64,000 nt of DNA from Massilia sp. BSC265 (GTDB lineage: Bacteria > Pseudomonadota > Gammaproteobacteria > Burkholderiales > Burkholderiaceae_D). Below, piece by piece: positions 38,204 through 48,179 of the stretch (within the stretch, counting starts at the first letter, position 1; every line of letters starts with the position of its first letter). A program made the translations under genes and the position numbers. Below the pieces are notes generated by a model. The model made no database searches and was not told where the DNA came from. It was given only the letters and a program-made list of their open reading frames with translations. The stretch lies in assembly GCF_000740675.1 (NCBI RefSeq), contig NZ_JPXI01000029.1, positions 248,001 to 312,000 of the forward strand, read 5' to 3'.

Positions 38204-39805
38204 GTGCTATCTACTGCCAATATCACGATGCAATTCGGCGCCAAGCCGCTGTTCGAGAACATCTCCGTCAAGTTCGGCGAAGGCAACCGTTACGGCCTGA
38301 TCGGCGCGAACGGCTGCGGCAAGTCGACGTTCATGAAGATCCTCGGCGGCGACCTGGAACCGTCGGCCGGCAACGTCAGCCTCGACCCGGGCGAGCGCCT
38401 GGGTAAGCTGCGCCAGGACCAGTTCGCGTACGAAGACGTGCGCGTGCTCGACGTCGTCATGATGGGCCACACCGAGCTGTGGAACGCCATCTCGGAGCGC
38501 GACGCCATCTACGCGAACCCGGAAGCGACCGACGAGGACTACATGCGCGCGGCCGAGCTGGAAGGCAAGGTCGCGGAATACGACGGCTACTCGGCCGAAG
38601 CGCGTGCCGGCGAGCTGCTGCTCGGCCTGGAGATCGCCAGCGACCTGCACCAGGGCCCGATGAGCGCCGTGGCCCCGGGCTGGAAGCTGCGCGTGCTGCT
38701 GGCCCAGGCCCTGTTCTCGAACCCGGACATCCTGCTGCTGGACGAACCGACCAACAACCTGGACATCAACACGATCCGCTGGCTCGAAGACATCCTGAAC
38801 CAGCGCAACTCGACGATGATCATCATCTCGCACGACCGTCACTTCCTGAACCAGGTCTGCACCCACGTGGCCGACATGGACTACGGCACGCTCAAGATCT
38901 ACCCGGGCAACTACGACGACTACATGCTGGCCTCGACCCAGGCCCGCAACCAGCAGCTGGCCAACAATGCCAAGGCCAAGGAAAAGGTTGCCGAACTGCA
39001 GGATTTCGTGCGCCGCTTCTCGGCCAACAAGTCCAAGGCCCGCCAGGCGACCTCGCGCGCCAAGATGATCGACAAGATCAAGATCGAGGAATTCAAGCCA
39101 TCCTCGCGCGCCTATCCCTTCGTGCGCTTCGAAGGCGAGAAGAAGCTGCACCGCCTGGCGGTGGAGACCGAGGGCCTGTCGAAAGCCTACGACCGCCAGC
39201 TGTTCAAGAACTTCTCGATCATGGTCGAGGCCGGCGAGCGCATTGCGATCATCGGCGCCAACGGTGCGGGCAAGACCACGCTGCTGCGCTGCATCGGCGG
39301 CCAGGAAATCACTGGTCTGTCGGCCGACAACGGCCGCGTGAAGTGGGCCGAGAACGCCAACGTCGGCTACATGCCGCAGGATCCGACCGAAGAGTTCGCG
39401 AGCGACCTCAACCTGACCGACTGGATGGGCCAGTGGACCCAGGAAGGCGACGACGACCAGGCCGTGCGCTCGATCCTGGGCCGCCTGCTGTTCGGCGGCG
39501 ACGAGGTCAAGAAGTCGGTCAAGGTACTGTCCGGTGGCGAGAAGGGCCGCATGATGTACGGCAAGCTGATGCTGGGCCGCCACAACGTCCTGCTGCTGGA
39601 CGAACCGACCAACCACATGGACATGGAATCGATCGAGTCACTGAACATTGCACTTGATAAATACGCCGGCACCATGATCTTCGTGTCGCACGACCGCGAA
39701 TTCGTGTCGTCGCTGGCCACCCGCATCCTCGAGATCCGCGAGAACGAGATCATCGACTTCCGCGGCAACTACGAAGAGTATCTGACGAGCCAGGGCATTG
39801 CCTGA
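38204..39805 (+). CDS. ABC-F family ATPase (YbiT-like)
   Basis: The 533-residue protein has two ABC domains and no membrane segment. Walker A motifs are GANGCGKST (about 38) and GANGAGKTT (about 354). Walker B motifs are [11 protein letters not shown] and [11 protein letters not shown], and the second signature is LSGGEKGR. The first signature region is VAPGWKLRV, the form found in YbiT relatives. ABC-F proteins act on the ribosome to regulate or rescue translation. The start is GTG at 38204 after AAAGGT. Gene length matches the family. Confidence 0.93.
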   Translation: MLSTANITMQFGAKPLFENISVKFGEGNRYGLIGANGCGKSTFMKILGGDLEPSAGNVSLDPGERLGKLRQDQFAYEDVRVLDVVMMGHTELWNAISERDAIYANPEATDEDYMRAAELEGKVAEYDGYSAEARAGELLLGLEIASDLHQGPMSAVAPGWKLRVLLAQALFSNPDILLLDEPTNNLDINTIRWLEDILNQRNSTMIIISHDRHFLNQVCTHVADMDYGTLKIYPGNYDDYMLASTQARNQQLANNAKAKEKVAELQDFVRRFSANKSKARQATSRAKMIDKIKIEEFKPSSRAYPFVRFEGEKKLHRLAVETEGLSKAYDRQLFKNFSIMVEAGERIAIIGANGAGKTTLLRCIGGQEITGLSADNGRVKWAENANVGYMPQDPTEEFASDLNLTDWMGQWTQEGDDDQAVRSILGRLLFGGDEVKKSVKVLSGGEKGRMMYGKLMLGRHNVLLLDEPTNHMDMESIESLNIALDKYAGTMIFVSHDREFVSSLATRILEIRENEIIDFRGNYEEYLTSQGIA

Positions 39806-39841
39806 TTCCCGATTCTGATTCCATCCGGAGACGATTTCCGC

Positions 39842-41002
39842 ATGATTACAGCACCGATCAAGACCTACGAATACGACCGCCCGCAGGTCGCCGACGCCTG
39901 CACCATCAACCCGGCGACGGCCGAAGCCTGGGCGCGCGTGCCCGCGGTCCCGACAGCAAGCGAGAAGGCGGAACTGAAGGAACGCATCAAGCGCCTTCTG
40001 AAAGAACGCAATGCGGTACTGGTCGCCCACTACTATGTGGATGCCGACCTGCAGGACCTGGCCGAGGAGACCGGCGGCTGCGTCTCGGATTCGCTGGAAA
40101 TGGCGCGTTTCGGTCGTGACCACCCGGCCCAGACCCTGGTCGTGGCCGGCGTGCGCTTCATGGGCGAATCGGCCAAGATCCTGAGTCCGGAAAAGACCAT
40201 CCTGATGCCGGACCTGGACGCGACCTGCTCGCTCGACCTGGGCTGCCCGGCCGACGAATTCGCCGCCTTCTGCGACCAGCATCCGGACCGCACCGTGGTG
40301 GTGTACGCCAACACCAGCGCGGCGGTGAAGGCGCGCGCCGACTGGATGGTGACGTCGTCGATCGGCCTGGACATCGTCAAGCACCTGCACGAGCAGGGCA
40401 AGAAGATCTTGTGGGCGCCCGACCGCCACCTGGGTTCCTACATCCAGAAGCAGACCGGCGCCGACATGCTGCTGTGGCAGGGTTCCTGCCTGGTGCACGA
40501 CGAGTTCAAGGGCATCGAGCTCGACCTGCTCAAGGGCGAATACCCGGACGCCAAGGTGCTGGTGCACCCGGAATCCCCGGCGAACGTCGTGGCCCAGGCG
40601 GACGTGGTCGGCTCGACCACCCAGCTGATCAACGCCGCGGTGAACCTGCCGGCCACGACCTTCATCGTCGCCACCGACAACGGCATCCTGCACAAGATGC
40701 GCGCTGCCGCCCCTGGCAAGCGCTTCATCGAAGCGCCGACCGCCGGCAACAGCGCCACCTGCAAGAGCTGCGCCCACTGCCCGTGGATGGCCATGAACGG
40801 CCTCAAGAACCTGGCGGAGGTGCTGGAAACCGGCGCAGGATCCAGCAAAAACGAAGTCCACGTCGATGCGGAAATCGGCCGCCAGGCCAAGCGCGCGATC
40901 GACCGCATGCTCGATTTCGCCGCCGCCAAGAAGGCACAGGCCCTGCCGAGCGGTGCGCTCGAGCAGAACGCGAAGCTGTTCAATGGAGTCGGCCCGGCAT
41001 GA
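39842..41002 (+). CDS. nadA: Quinolinate synthase A
   Basis: The 386-residue protein has the iron-sulfur cluster Cys residues spread across the chain, including [31 protein letters not shown] and [33 protein letters not shown] and [11 protein letters not shown] are typical of NadA. It condenses iminoaspartate with dihydroxyacetone phosphate to make quinolinate, using a 4Fe-4S cluster. nadC overlaps its stop codon by 4 bp. The iminoaspartate supplier nadB is 4.4 kb away on the other strand. Confidence 0.96.
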   Translation: MITAPIKTYEYDRPQVADACTINPATAEAWARVPAVPTASEKAELKERIKRLLKERNAVLVAHYYVDADLQDLAEETGGCVSDSLEMARFGRDHPAQTLVVAGVRFMGESAKILSPEKTILMPDLDATCSLDLGCPADEFAAFCDQHPDRTVVVYANTSAAVKARADWMVTSSIGLDIVKHLHEQGKKILWAPDRHLGSYIQKQTGADMLLWQGSCLVHDEFKGIELDLLKGEYPDAKVLVHPESPANVVAQADVVGSTTQLINAAVNLPATTFIVATDNGILHKMRAAAPGKRFIEAPTAGNSATCKSCAHCPWMAMNGLKNLAEVLETGAGSSKNEVHVDAEIGRQAKRAIDRMLDFAAAKKAQALPSGALEQNAKLFNGVGPA

Positions 41003-41895
41003 CCACCCTGCATAATCCCTTTATTTCCGAAGAGCGTTCCGACGAAAAGCTGCAAGCGGCTTTCGAGGCCAACATCCTGGCGGCCCTGCTGGAAGACGTC
41101 GGCACCGGCGACCTGACCGGCATGCTGGTGCCCGTCGAGCCGCGCGTGCAGGCCCGCGTGATCGTGCGCGAAGAAGCCGTGCTGTGCGGCGCGCCCTGGT
41201 TCGAAGGCGTGATGCTGGCCGTTGACCAGGACATCGAGATCGACTGGAAGTACGCCGAAGGCGACCTGATGGCCAAGGATTCGACCGTGTGCACCATCGA
41301 GGGCTGCCCGCGTTCGCTGCTGACGGCCGAGCGTGCGGCGCTGAACTTCATGCAGTTGCTGTCGGGCGTGGCGAGCGCCACCCGCAAGTACGTGGACGTC
41401 GTCGCCGGCACCAGGGCGGCGATCCTGGACACCCGCAAGACGCTGCCCGGCCTGCGCATGGCGCAGAAGTACGCGGTGCGCGTCGGCGGCGGCCAGAACC
41501 AGCGCATGGCGCTGTATGACGGCATCCTGATCAAGGAAAACCATATCGCAGCGGCCGGCGGCATCACCAAGGCCCTGCAGGCTGCGCAAGCGCTGGGTTC
41601 GGGCGCGCCGGTGCAGATCGAGGTCGAGACCATCGCCCAGCTGGAAGAAGCGCTGGCGGCGGGCGTGAAGTCGGTCCTGCTGGACAACTTCGACCTCGAC
41701 ATGATGCGTCAAGCGGTGAAGGTGAACGCCGGTCGTGCGCTGCTGGAAGCCTCCGGCGGCATCAACATGGACACGGTGCGTGCCATCGCCGAAACCGGGG
41801 TGGACCGCATCTCGATCGGCAGCCTCACCAAGGACGTGCGCGCCACCGATTATTCGCTGCGGATTGTCGATGCAGTGCGCGGGGTGGCGGCATGA
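40999..41895 (+). CDS. nadC: Nicotinate-nucleotide pyrophosphorylase (carboxylating)
   Basis: The 298-residue protein contains the PRPP and quinolinate-binding motifs [22 protein letters not shown] and the barrel motifs [25 protein letters not shown] and [11 protein letters not shown]. It converts quinolinate to nicotinate mononucleotide, directly following NadA. It starts in an ATGA overlap with nadA and ends in another with the small membrane protein gene. Length fits the family. Confidence 0.96.
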   Translation: MTTLHNPFISEERSDEKLQAAFEANILAALLEDVGTGDLTGMLVPVEPRVQARVIVREEAVLCGAPWFEGVMLAVDQDIEIDWKYAEGDLMAKDSTVCTIEGCPRSLLTAERAALNFMQLLSGVASATRKYVDVVAGTRAAILDTRKTLPGLRMAQKYAVRVGGGQNQRMALYDGILIKENHIAAAGGITKALQAAQALGSGAPVQIEVETIAQLEEALAAGVKSVLLDNFDLDMMRQAVKVNAGRALLEASGGINMDTVRAIAETGVDRISIGSLTKDVRATDYSLRIVDAVRGVAA

Positions 41896-42215
41896 TGGAC
41901 TGGAGCAGACTGCGACTATCGACCGGCGCCCGGATCCTCTGGCTGGTTTTCGGGCTGGTGCTCGGCCTGCCGACGCTGGCCAATGGCGTGCAGACCAACA
42001 ACACTGCCGACCTGTGCTTCGGCATCGGCATGGTGCTGGTGGGGGTCCGCGGATTCCTGCGGCCGGTCATGTTCGGCAAGGCCGTACGGATGGAAATGGA
42101 CCCGCGCACTTCGCAAGTGTCGATCGGGTCGCCGATGCTGCATGGCGGCCTGTCGCTGGTGATCTTCGCTGCGCTCATGGCGGGGATCGTCATCAAGTAC
42201 GTGCTCAAGGGCTGA
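41892..42215 (+). CDS. Small membrane protein, last gene of the nad operon
   Basis: This 107-residue protein has three hydrophobic segments (about 13-31, 38-55 and 82-102) and an amphipathic stretch between the second and third. I recognise no family. Its ATG overlaps the nadC stop codon (ATGATG), so it is translationally coupled to nadC. A strong terminator follows, so it is the end of a three-gene operon. Confidence 0.7.
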   Translation: MMDWSRLRLSTGARILWLVFGLVLGLPTLANGVQTNNTADLCFGIGMVLVGVRGFLRPVMFGKAVRMEMDPRTSQVSIGSPMLHGGLSLVIFAALMAGIVIKYVLKG

Positions 42216-42246
42216 ACACCGCGATATCCCGGACTATTCGTGCACG

Positions 42247-42286
42247 AAAAAACCTCATCGCGGTTGGCCCGGGATGAGGTTTTTTT
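42247..42286. terminator. Bidirectional intrinsic terminator
   Basis: AAAAAACCTCATC (42247-42259) and GATGAGGTTTTTT (42273-42285 onward) form a 13-bp stem around a GC-rich loop. It ends the nadA-nadC operon and the convergent sirtuin/hydrolase operon. Confidence 0.92.
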
Positions 42287-42323
42287 ACGCCGCCACTGCC
42301 GCCCGCGCCTGGGAGTCGCCCGC

Positions 42324-43379
42324 CTAGACGCCGCTCTCGCTCGCCCTGGCCAGCGCCTCGGCCTCGGGCGTGCGCATATGCGCTGGTTCACCGACCTGGG
42401 CCGCAATATCGTCGATGGCGGCCATCACCCTGTCAGGATGCGCATAATGCGACATGTGCCCCACGCCGGGCACGAGCTCAAGCTGGCTCATTGCCAGTCG
42501 CTCGTTGAGCCGCTCGGAATTGTGGCCCGCATCGACGACCCTGTCCTTCGTTCCAGCCACAATGACCGACGGTACCTTCAGTTCGGCATAGCGCTTCGAC
42601 AGCGATGCCGCCGAGGGAATCATCAGCGCCGTCTCGGCCGCCGCAGCCCGCAGCTGCTTGGGCCGCAGGGCCATCCACACCGGGAATGCATTGAAGCGGC
42701 TGTCGACCGGCTTTGGTGCGAACATCCGCTTCGTCATGCCCGGCCATAGCGCCCTGGTGATCAGCGGCGACACCGTATAGCGTAACAGGTCGCCAACGAT
42801 CGGTACGGCTGGCTGGGTCAGCGTGAATGCGTCGAGCCGCATGCTTGGATAGAAATAACCCGACAACAGTACCAATCCGCGCACGAAGCCGGGCTGCTGC
42901 AGCCCCATCGCCAGCGCCACCATCGTGCCCCAGGAATGGCCGAGGACAATGGCGGATTCCACACCGATCTGTCCGAGGGCGCGGTGCAGCAGGGCCGCCT
43001 GCTTGTCCGGGGTCCACACCGTGCTGCGCGGACGCTCGCTGTAGCCGAAGCCCGGGCGGTCGAAGGCGATCACATGGTAGTGCTCTGCCGCCCGCTGCAG
43101 GATACCACTGGTCTCGAAGTCCTTTGAATACACGCCGTTCCCATGCAGCAGCACCAGGGTGGGACCGGTACCACGCTCCAGGTAGTGCAGGCGCACGCCG
43201 TCGACCTCGACGAACTTGCCCAGCGGGGGATTCTCTCGCTCCGCCTGTTTCGTCCTGGCGCGGACATAGAAGAAGGATGCCGCCAGGCCGATGGCCGTGA
43301 GGATGGCGCCCGTGCTGAGGCCGGTCGAACCCATGGTCCCCGTCGTTGTATTGCGTATAGTGCGGTAGCTCTTGGTCAC
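42324..43379 (-). CDS. Membrane-anchored alpha/beta hydrolase
   Basis: The 351-residue protein has an N-terminal membrane helix (about 20-38). The catalytic motifs are complete: LLHGNGVYSKDF (oxyanion hole), GHSWGTMVA (nucleophile Ser, about residue 146), AGTKDRVVD (Asp) and GVGHMSHY (His). It should be an esterase or similar hydrolase facing one side of the inner membrane; the substrate is unknown. The start is a GTG overlapping the sirtuin stop codon, so the two are coupled. The gene ends near a shared terminator. Confidence 0.88.
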   Translation of the reverse strand: MTKSYRTIRNTTTGTMGSTGLSTGAILTAIGLAASFFYVRARTKQAERENPPLGKFVEVDGVRLHYLERGTGPTLVLLHGNGVYSKDFETSGILQRAAEHYHVIAFDRPGFGYSERPRSTVWTPDKQAALLHRALGQIGVESAIVLGHSWGTMVALAMGLQQPGFVRGLVLLSGYFYPSMRLDAFTLTQPAVPIVGDLLRYTVSPLITRALWPGMTKRMFAPKPVDSRFNAFPVWMALRPKQLRAAAAETALMIPSAASLSKRYAELKVPSVIVAGTKDRVVDAGHNSERLNERLAMSQLELVPGVGHMSHYAHPDRVMAAIDDIAAQVGEPAHMRTPEAEALARASESGV

Positions 43380-44269
43380 AAAATCCCCCTGTGGTCGAAT
43401 AACGGTTGTGACTCCTCCGGCTCCTCTGCGTGGAGCAGGTCGGCGACGCGCGGCAGCAGCCGCTCGGCCGACTCTTCTATTTTGAGTGTGATCAGGTGGT
43501 CGGCGCGGGTACGCCCCAGGTTCACCGCAGCGATCGGCTTGCCGGTCTCATCGGCCATGCGGCAGAAGCGGAAACCCGAGTACACCATCAGCGAGGAACC
43601 CACCACCAGCAGCGCATCCGCCGCTTCCATCTGCGCCAGTGCGCAGGCGGTACGCGCGAGCGGGATGCCGTCGCCGAAGAATACGACATCCGGCGCCAAC
43701 GCGCCGCCACAGTGGACGCAGCTCGGCAGATTGAAATCCAGCAGCGAATCCGGTTCGATGGCCGCGTCGCCGTCCGGCAGGGGTGTCGCGAGCACGTTGG
43801 CCAGCTCGGGGTTCGCTTCCTCCAGCTGCGTTTGTACGAAGGCACGTGGGAACCGGGCCTTGCAAGCCATGCACGCGACGCTGTGCACATTGCCGTGCAG
43901 TTCGAGCACCGCGAGGCTGCCTGCCTGCTGGTGCAGGCCATCGACGTTCTGGGTCAGCAGGTAGCCGAAATTGCCGTTTTTTTCCAGGCGCGTCAGTGCA
44001 TGATGGCCGCTATTCGGCCTGGCCCTGGCCATGATCGGCCAGCCGACCATGCTGCGCGCCCAGTAGCGCCGCTGGATGTCGGTCGAACGCCGGAATTCCG
44101 GACCCTGGATCGGCTGGCGGCCGCGCCGGGTGCCGTCGCGGTCGCGGTAGTCGGGAATGCCCGAGGCGGTGGACAGGCCTGCGCCCGTCAGCACCAGCGC
44201 GCGCGGATACCGTTCGAGGAATTCCGCCAGCGCTCCTGCGTGGTCTTGAACGGTGAAACCTTCTGCCAT
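43376..44269 (-). CDS. NAD-dependent protein deacylase, Sir2 family
   Basis: The 297-residue protein carries the NAD-binding GAGLSTASGIPDYRD (about residues 28-42), TQNVDGLHQQAG, and the catalytic His in ELHGNVHSVACMAC. Zinc Cys pairs are at CMAC and CVHC, with GGALAPDVVFFGDGI and GSSLMVYSGFRF further on. It resembles the longer bacterial class II/SIRT4-like sirtuins. It removes acyl groups from protein lysines using NAD+. It stands between nadB and nadA/nadC, although on a separate transcript with the downstream hydrolase. Confidence 0.92.
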   Translation of the reverse strand: MAEGFTVQDHAGALAEFLERYPRALVLTGAGLSTASGIPDYRDRDGTRRGRQPIQGPEFRRSTDIQRRYWARSMVGWPIMARARPNSGHHALTRLEKNGNFGYLLTQNVDGLHQQAGSLAVLELHGNVHSVACMACKARFPRAFVQTQLEEANPELANVLATPLPDGDAAIEPDSLLDFNLPSCVHCGGALAPDVVFFGDGIPLARTACALAQMEAADALLVVGSSLMVYSGFRFCRMADETGKPIAAVNLGRTRADHLITLKIEESAERLLPRVADLLHAEEPEESQPLFDHRGIL

Positions 44270-44341
44270 GTGACGTGATCCTCCATTGGCTGGGATCGTA
44301 GCATCCGCCTTGCGCAAACAGAAACACGATACCCTGACTAA

Positions 44342-44378
44342 AGATGCAGCGCATTCGGCGTGAATGCGTTGCATCTTC
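44342..44378 (-). terminator. Imperfect inverted repeat after the EamA gene
   Basis: AAGATGCAGCGCATTC (44342-44357) and GAATGCGTTGCATCTT (44363-44378) pair with a single mismatch. It lies downstream of the minus-strand EamA gene and ahead of the sirtuin start, with a weak T stretch, so a terminator is the simplest reading; an operator is an alternative. Confidence 0.5.
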
Positions 44379-44430
44379 TTTGCAACAGGGAGCAGGTGGA
44401 TGCGCCGCCCGGCTTTCGCAATAGCGAAGC

Positions 44431-45330
44431 CTAGCGCGCAGAGACCGCGATGCCGCCAACGATCATGCCAAAGGCCAACACATGGTAGAGATGGGGCGCC
44501 TCGCCCAAAAAGGCCGAAGACAACAGCGCCGTGAACAGCGGCGTCAGGTTGATGAAGAAGGCGCCGATGCTGGGACCGGCGCGCTGCACGCCCGCACCCC
44601 AGCAGCGCATGGCCAGGATTGCCGGGCCGATGGCCACGTACAGCAGCGCTGCCGCCAGCGGCCAGCTCCAGACGATGTCCACGCCCCCCAGCGCCCACTC
44701 GCTGCCGGCCAGCGCCGCCGACCACAACACGCCGTACCCCACCTGGGCCAGCAGGAAAGCCGCCCAGTCCGCACGCAGGGCGGGGACATCCTTCTGCTGC
44801 ATCAGCATCCAGCTGTAGAAGGACCAGGCAATGGTGGCGAGAATCATGTACAGGTCGCCCGCCACCAGGCGCAGCTGCAGCAAGCCGTGGATATCGCCGC
44901 GGCACAGTACTACCAGCACGCCGCCGATCGACAGGACCGCGCCCAGGATCTGCTTGCGCTTGACGGGCACGCCGTAGAACAGACGCCCGACCAGCAGCAT
45001 CCAGACCGGCACGCCGGAGGCCACCAGGGTCACGTTGATCGGGCTGGAACTCTGCAGGGCCAGGTATTGCAGCGAGTTGTACAGGCCCACGCCGAGCAGG
45101 CCCAGCATGGCATAACGCTTCCAGTTGGCCAGCACGCCGCTGCCGTGTTTCAGGGCCGCGCGCCCCAGCGGCACCAGGACCAGCAGGGCGATCGTCCAGC
45201 GGATCAGGTTGAGCGTCATCGGCGGCACCGCGTCGCGCACCAGGCGGCCGACGATGGCGTTGCCGGCCCACAGCACCGGGGGGACGGTCAGGAGCAGGGT
45301 GGTGGAAGGCGTGAGGGCAGGGCGATGCAT
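44431..45330 (-). CDS. EamA/DMT family transporter
   Basis: The 299-residue protein has ten predicted membrane helices in two repeated EamA halves. WAGNAIVGRLVRDAVPPMTLNLIRW opens the first and GPAILAMRCWGAGVQRAG...FINLTPLFTALLSSAFLGE belongs to the second. It is likely to export a metabolite such as an amino acid; the substrate is not predictable. It lies 56 bp downstream of nadB on the same strand and could be co-transcribed with it. Confidence 0.9.
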   Translation of the reverse strand: MHRPALTPSTTLLLTVPPVLWAGNAIVGRLVRDAVPPMTLNLIRWTIALLVLVPLGRAALKHGSGVLANWKRYAMLGLLGVGLYNSLQYLALQSSSPINVTLVASGVPVWMLLVGRLFYGVPVKRKQILGAVLSIGGVLVVLCRGDIHGLLQLRLVAGDLYMILATIAWSFYSWMLMQQKDVPALRADWAAFLLAQVGYGVLWSAALAGSEWALGGVDIVWSWPLAAALLYVAIGPAILAMRCWGAGVQRAGPSIGAFFINLTPLFTALLSSAFLGEAPHLYHVLAFGMIVGGIAVSAR

Positions 45331-45385
45331 GGAGGGATTCTGGACGTCGCGACCGGCCCGCGATCGCGGGCCGCCCGGGTGAAGC

Positions 45386-47014
45386 TCAACGGCGTTCCGG
45401 CGTCAGCACGCTCGGCAGGGCCTTGGGCAGGGTGTCGGGGAAGTCGCGAGAATAATGCAGGCCGCGGCTTTCGTGGCGCGAGAGTGCGCTGTTGACGATC
45501 AGCGAAGCGACTTCGACCAGGTTGCGCAGCTCCAGCAGGTCATGCGTGATGCGGAAGTTGCGGTAATACTCGTCGATCTCTTCTTTCAGGAGGGCGATGC
45601 GGTGCTGGGCCCGCTCGAGGCGCTTGGTGGTGCGCACGATGCCGACATAGTTCCACATGAAGCGGCGCAGTTCGTCCCAGTTGTGGGCGATGACCACCTC
45701 TTCGTCGGCATTCGTCACGCGCGACTCGTCCCAGGGCGGCAGCGACGGGTTCTCGATGGGGGGAGCGGCCGCGATCTGGTGCGCGCAGGCGCGTCCGATC
45801 ACCACGCACTCCAGCAGCGAGTTGCTCGCCAGGCGGTTCGCGCCGTGCAGGCCGGTGCAGGCGGTCTCCCCGACCGCGTACAGGCCCGGGATGTCGGTGC
45901 GACCCGCCAGGTCGGTCACGATGCCGCCGCAGGTGAAGTGCACGGCCGGGACCACGGGGATCGGCTCTTCCGTGATGTCGATCCCCAGTTCCAGGCAGCG
46001 CGCGTAGATGGTCGGGAAGTGCTCCTTCAGGAATTCCGGATCCTGGTGGCTGATGTCGAGGTGGACGTAGTCCAGGCCGCGCTTCTTCATCTCGAAGTCG
46101 ATCGCGCGCGCCACCACGTCGCGCGGGGCCAGCTCGCCGCGCTCGTCATGCGCCGGCATGAAGCGGGTGCCGGCGGCCACGCCGGCTTCCGGCGGCAGCT
46201 TGAGCAGGCCGCCTTCGCCGCGGATCGCTTCCGTGATCAGGAAGGATTTCGCATACGGGTGGTACAGGCAGGTCGGGTGGAACTGGATGAATTCCATGTT
46301 CGACACGCGGCAGCCTGCGCGCCAGGCCATCGCGATGCCGTCGCCGGTGGCGGTGTCGGGGTTGGTGGTGTACAGGTAGACCTTGCCGGCGCCCCCGGTG
46401 GCCAGCACGGTATGTTCGGCCTCGAAAGTGAGCACCTGGCCGCTTTCCTCGTCCTGCACGTACAGGCCGTAGCAGCGCGGCTGGCCCACCAGATGGGGCG
46501 CGCCGCCATGCACGCCCTTGCCGGTCAGCTTGTCGGAGGTGATGACGTCGATCGCGCAGTGGTGCTCGAACAAGGCGATGTTCGGGTGCGCGCGCACCTT
46601 CTGTTCCAGCGTCACCTGCACCGCGTGGCCGGTGGCGTCGGCGGCGTGGATGATGCGGCGCTGGCTGTGGCCGCCCTCGCGGGTCAGATGGAAACCGAGT
46701 TCCGCCGATGCGTCGCGGGTGAAGGGCACGCCTTGCTCGATCAGCCATTCGATGGCCGCACGCCCGTTTTCGACGATGTAGCGGGTGGCCGCTTCTTCGC
46801 ACAACCCGGCGCCGGCCACCAGGGTATCGGCGATGTGCTGGTCGTGGCTGTCGCTGGAATCGAGCACCGCGGCGATGCCGCCCTGGGCCCAGTTGCTTGC
46901 GCCGTCCAGCAGCGCACGTTTGGAGATGATCGCAACCTTGCGCGTCTGCGCCAGGTGCAGGGCCACCGACAGGCCGGCCAGTCCGCTGCCGACAATAGCG
47001 ACGTCAAATTTCAT
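45386..47014 (-). CDS. nadB: L-aspartate oxidase
   Basis: The protein (542 residues from 47014) starts with the FAD-binding MKFDVAIVGSGLAGLSVALHL. It contains the conserved succinate dehydrogenase/fumarate reductase flavoprotein features: NWAQGGIAAV, HTLVAGAGL-type segment DTLVAGAGLC, TREGGHSQRRIIHAADATG, MEFIQFHPTCLY, ARAIDFEMKKRG and the end motif GLYAVGETACTGLHGANRLASNSLLE. It oxidises L-aspartate to iminoaspartate, the substrate of NadA. A Met 10 codons upstream is in frame, but a promoter-like -10 (47043-47048) favours 47014. Confidence 0.95.
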   Translation of the reverse strand: MKFDVAIVGSGLAGLSVALHLAQTRKVAIISKRALLDGASNWAQGGIAAVLDSSDSHDQHIADTLVAGAGLCEEAATRYIVENGRAAIEWLIEQGVPFTRDASAELGFHLTREGGHSQRRIIHAADATGHAVQVTLEQKVRAHPNIALFEHHCAIDVITSDKLTGKGVHGGAPHLVGQPRCYGLYVQDEESGQVLTFEAEHTVLATGGAGKVYLYTTNPDTATGDGIAMAWRAGCRVSNMEFIQFHPTCLYHPYAKSFLITEAIRGEGGLLKLPPEAGVAAGTRFMPAHDERGELAPRDVVARAIDFEMKKRGLDYVHLDISHQDPEFLKEHFPTIYARCLELGIDITEEPIPVVPAVHFTCGGIVTDLAGRTDIPGLYAVGETACTGLHGANRLASNSLLECVVIGRACAHQIAAAPPIENPSLPPWDESRVTNADEEVVIAHNWDELRRFMWNYVGIVRTTKRLERAQHRIALLKEEIDEYYRNFRITHDLLELRNLVEVASLIVNSALSRHESRGLHYSRDFPDTLPKALPSVLTPERR

Positions 47015-47042
47015 GGGAATGTCATTTTTGTACAGAGGCATC

Positions 47043-47072
47043 ACTATAGTCGATTTGCGCGGGTCGCGTCAG
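47043..47072 (-). promoter_or_regulatory. Probable nadB promoter
   Basis: On the minus strand CTGACG (47072-47067) and TATAGT (47048-47043) are 18 nt apart. Transcription would begin about 23 nt before the nadB ATG at 47014. The -35 is only a partial match to TTGACA. Confidence 0.45.
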
Positions 47073-47174
47073 GGTGCGGCCGGTAGGACAAGACCGGGTC
47101 ACTGTTCGCGGGCGCACGGATGGGCCGAGCATGCGGAGCTAGGATCCGCATTCCAGCTACCAGAGAGGAATGCC

Positions 47175-47675
47175 ATGTCATCTCAACACGCCCAGGCACA
47201 CGCGGCGGCGCTGCAGGACAAGATCGGCCCGATGCGCTTTGCCATGTTCACGACCCGCGACCAGAACGGCCACCTGGTCAGCCAGCCGATGACCAAGCAG
47301 CAGGTCGACGACGAAGGCGGCCTGTGGTTCTACACCCGCAGCACCACCGAGCTGTGGGACAACATCGCCCACGAACCGGAGGTGAACGTGAGCTTTGCCG
47401 ACCCCGACAACAGCACCTGGGTCTCGGTCAGCGGCATTGCCGAACGCGTGGTCGAGCGCGCCCGCATCCACGCCTTGTGGAACCCCATGGTGCAGGCCTG
47501 GTTCCCGACGGGCCCCGAGGACGAGCATGTCGTGCTGGTGCGGGTGATGCCGCACGCTGCCGAGTACTGGGATGCGAACGACAGCAAGATGGTGCGCATG
47601 TTCGCGATGGCCAAGGCGGCCGTGACGGGCACCACGCCGGACATGGACGCCGACCACGGGACCATCCGCATGTAA
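47175..47675 (+). CDS. Pyridoxamine 5'-phosphate oxidase family protein (general stress protein 26-like)
   Basis: The 166-residue protein has a split-barrel flavin-binding fold: MRFAMFTTRDQNGHLVSQPMTKQQVDDEGGLWFYT and VNVSFADPDNSTWVSVSGIAERV. It matches the YzzA/GSP26 branch (pyridox_oxase_2) rather than true PdxH. It probably binds FMN or a related flavin in the cytoplasm; the reaction is unknown. AGAGAGGAA precedes the ATG at 47175. It is divergent from nadB. Confidence 0.88.
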   Translation: MSSQHAQAHAAALQDKIGPMRFAMFTTRDQNGHLVSQPMTKQQVDDEGGLWFYTRSTTELWDNIAHEPEVNVSFADPDNSTWVSVSGIAERVVERARIHALWNPMVQAWFPTGPEDEHVVLVRVMPHAAEYWDANDSKMVRMFAMAKAAVTGTTPDMDADHGTIRM

Positions 47676-47732
47676 GGGCGAGCTTGCCGCGCGCGTTGCC
47701 GCGGCAAGTCGGATGCGGATCGCGGAAGTGGC

Positions 47733-48086
47733 CTAGCGGGCGGGAGGCAGGTCGCGCTCGTCCTGGTTGCCGCCGGTCTCCGGGGTGCCGAGACCGGTGC
47801 CGGTGGGGCTGGGCTTGGAGGCCTGGTCGGGACGGGTGTCCTGCGGACCGCGTCCAATGTTGGTCATCGCGCTGCCTTCCGCTGCTTCGACGTGGCCGCC
47901 GCCGGCAGTGGCGCCGCCTGGCGCATTGGTGGTTTCTCCTGACTGGTTGCGGGTCAGGCCATCGCCGCCGCTGCCACCGGTTTCCTGCTGGGTTTCGTGG
48001 GACGGCGTGGCGCCTTCCTGGCCGCTGGTCGTACCGCCGACGCCGAGTGTCGTCGACGGGTCCTGCTGCGGATGCTGCTTGCTCAT
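47733..48086 (-). CDS. Disordered Gly/Thr/Gln-rich small protein
   Basis: This 117-residue hydrophilic protein (MSKQHPQQDPSTTLGVGG...) has no hydrophobic core, no signal peptide and no recognised domain. The start at 48086 has GAGGGAGAC upstream. Composition resembles hydrophilin-type stress proteins, as with the KGG protein in this window. The short hairpin at 47683-47708 lies between it and the convergent oxidase-family gene. Confidence 0.65.
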   Translation of the reverse strand: MSKQHPQQDPSTTLGVGGTTSGQEGATPSHETQQETGGSGGDGLTRNQSGETTNAPGGATAGGGHVEAAEGSAMTNIGRGPQDTRPDQASKPSPTGTGLGTPETGGNQDERDLPPAR

Positions 48087-48179
48087 GTCGGTCTCCCTCG
48101 ATGCTGGAAACCCATTATGCCGGCGATCGCCCCAGGCCGGCGCACATGGAGCGCCGATCAACACCCCGGGTCAGGCGCT

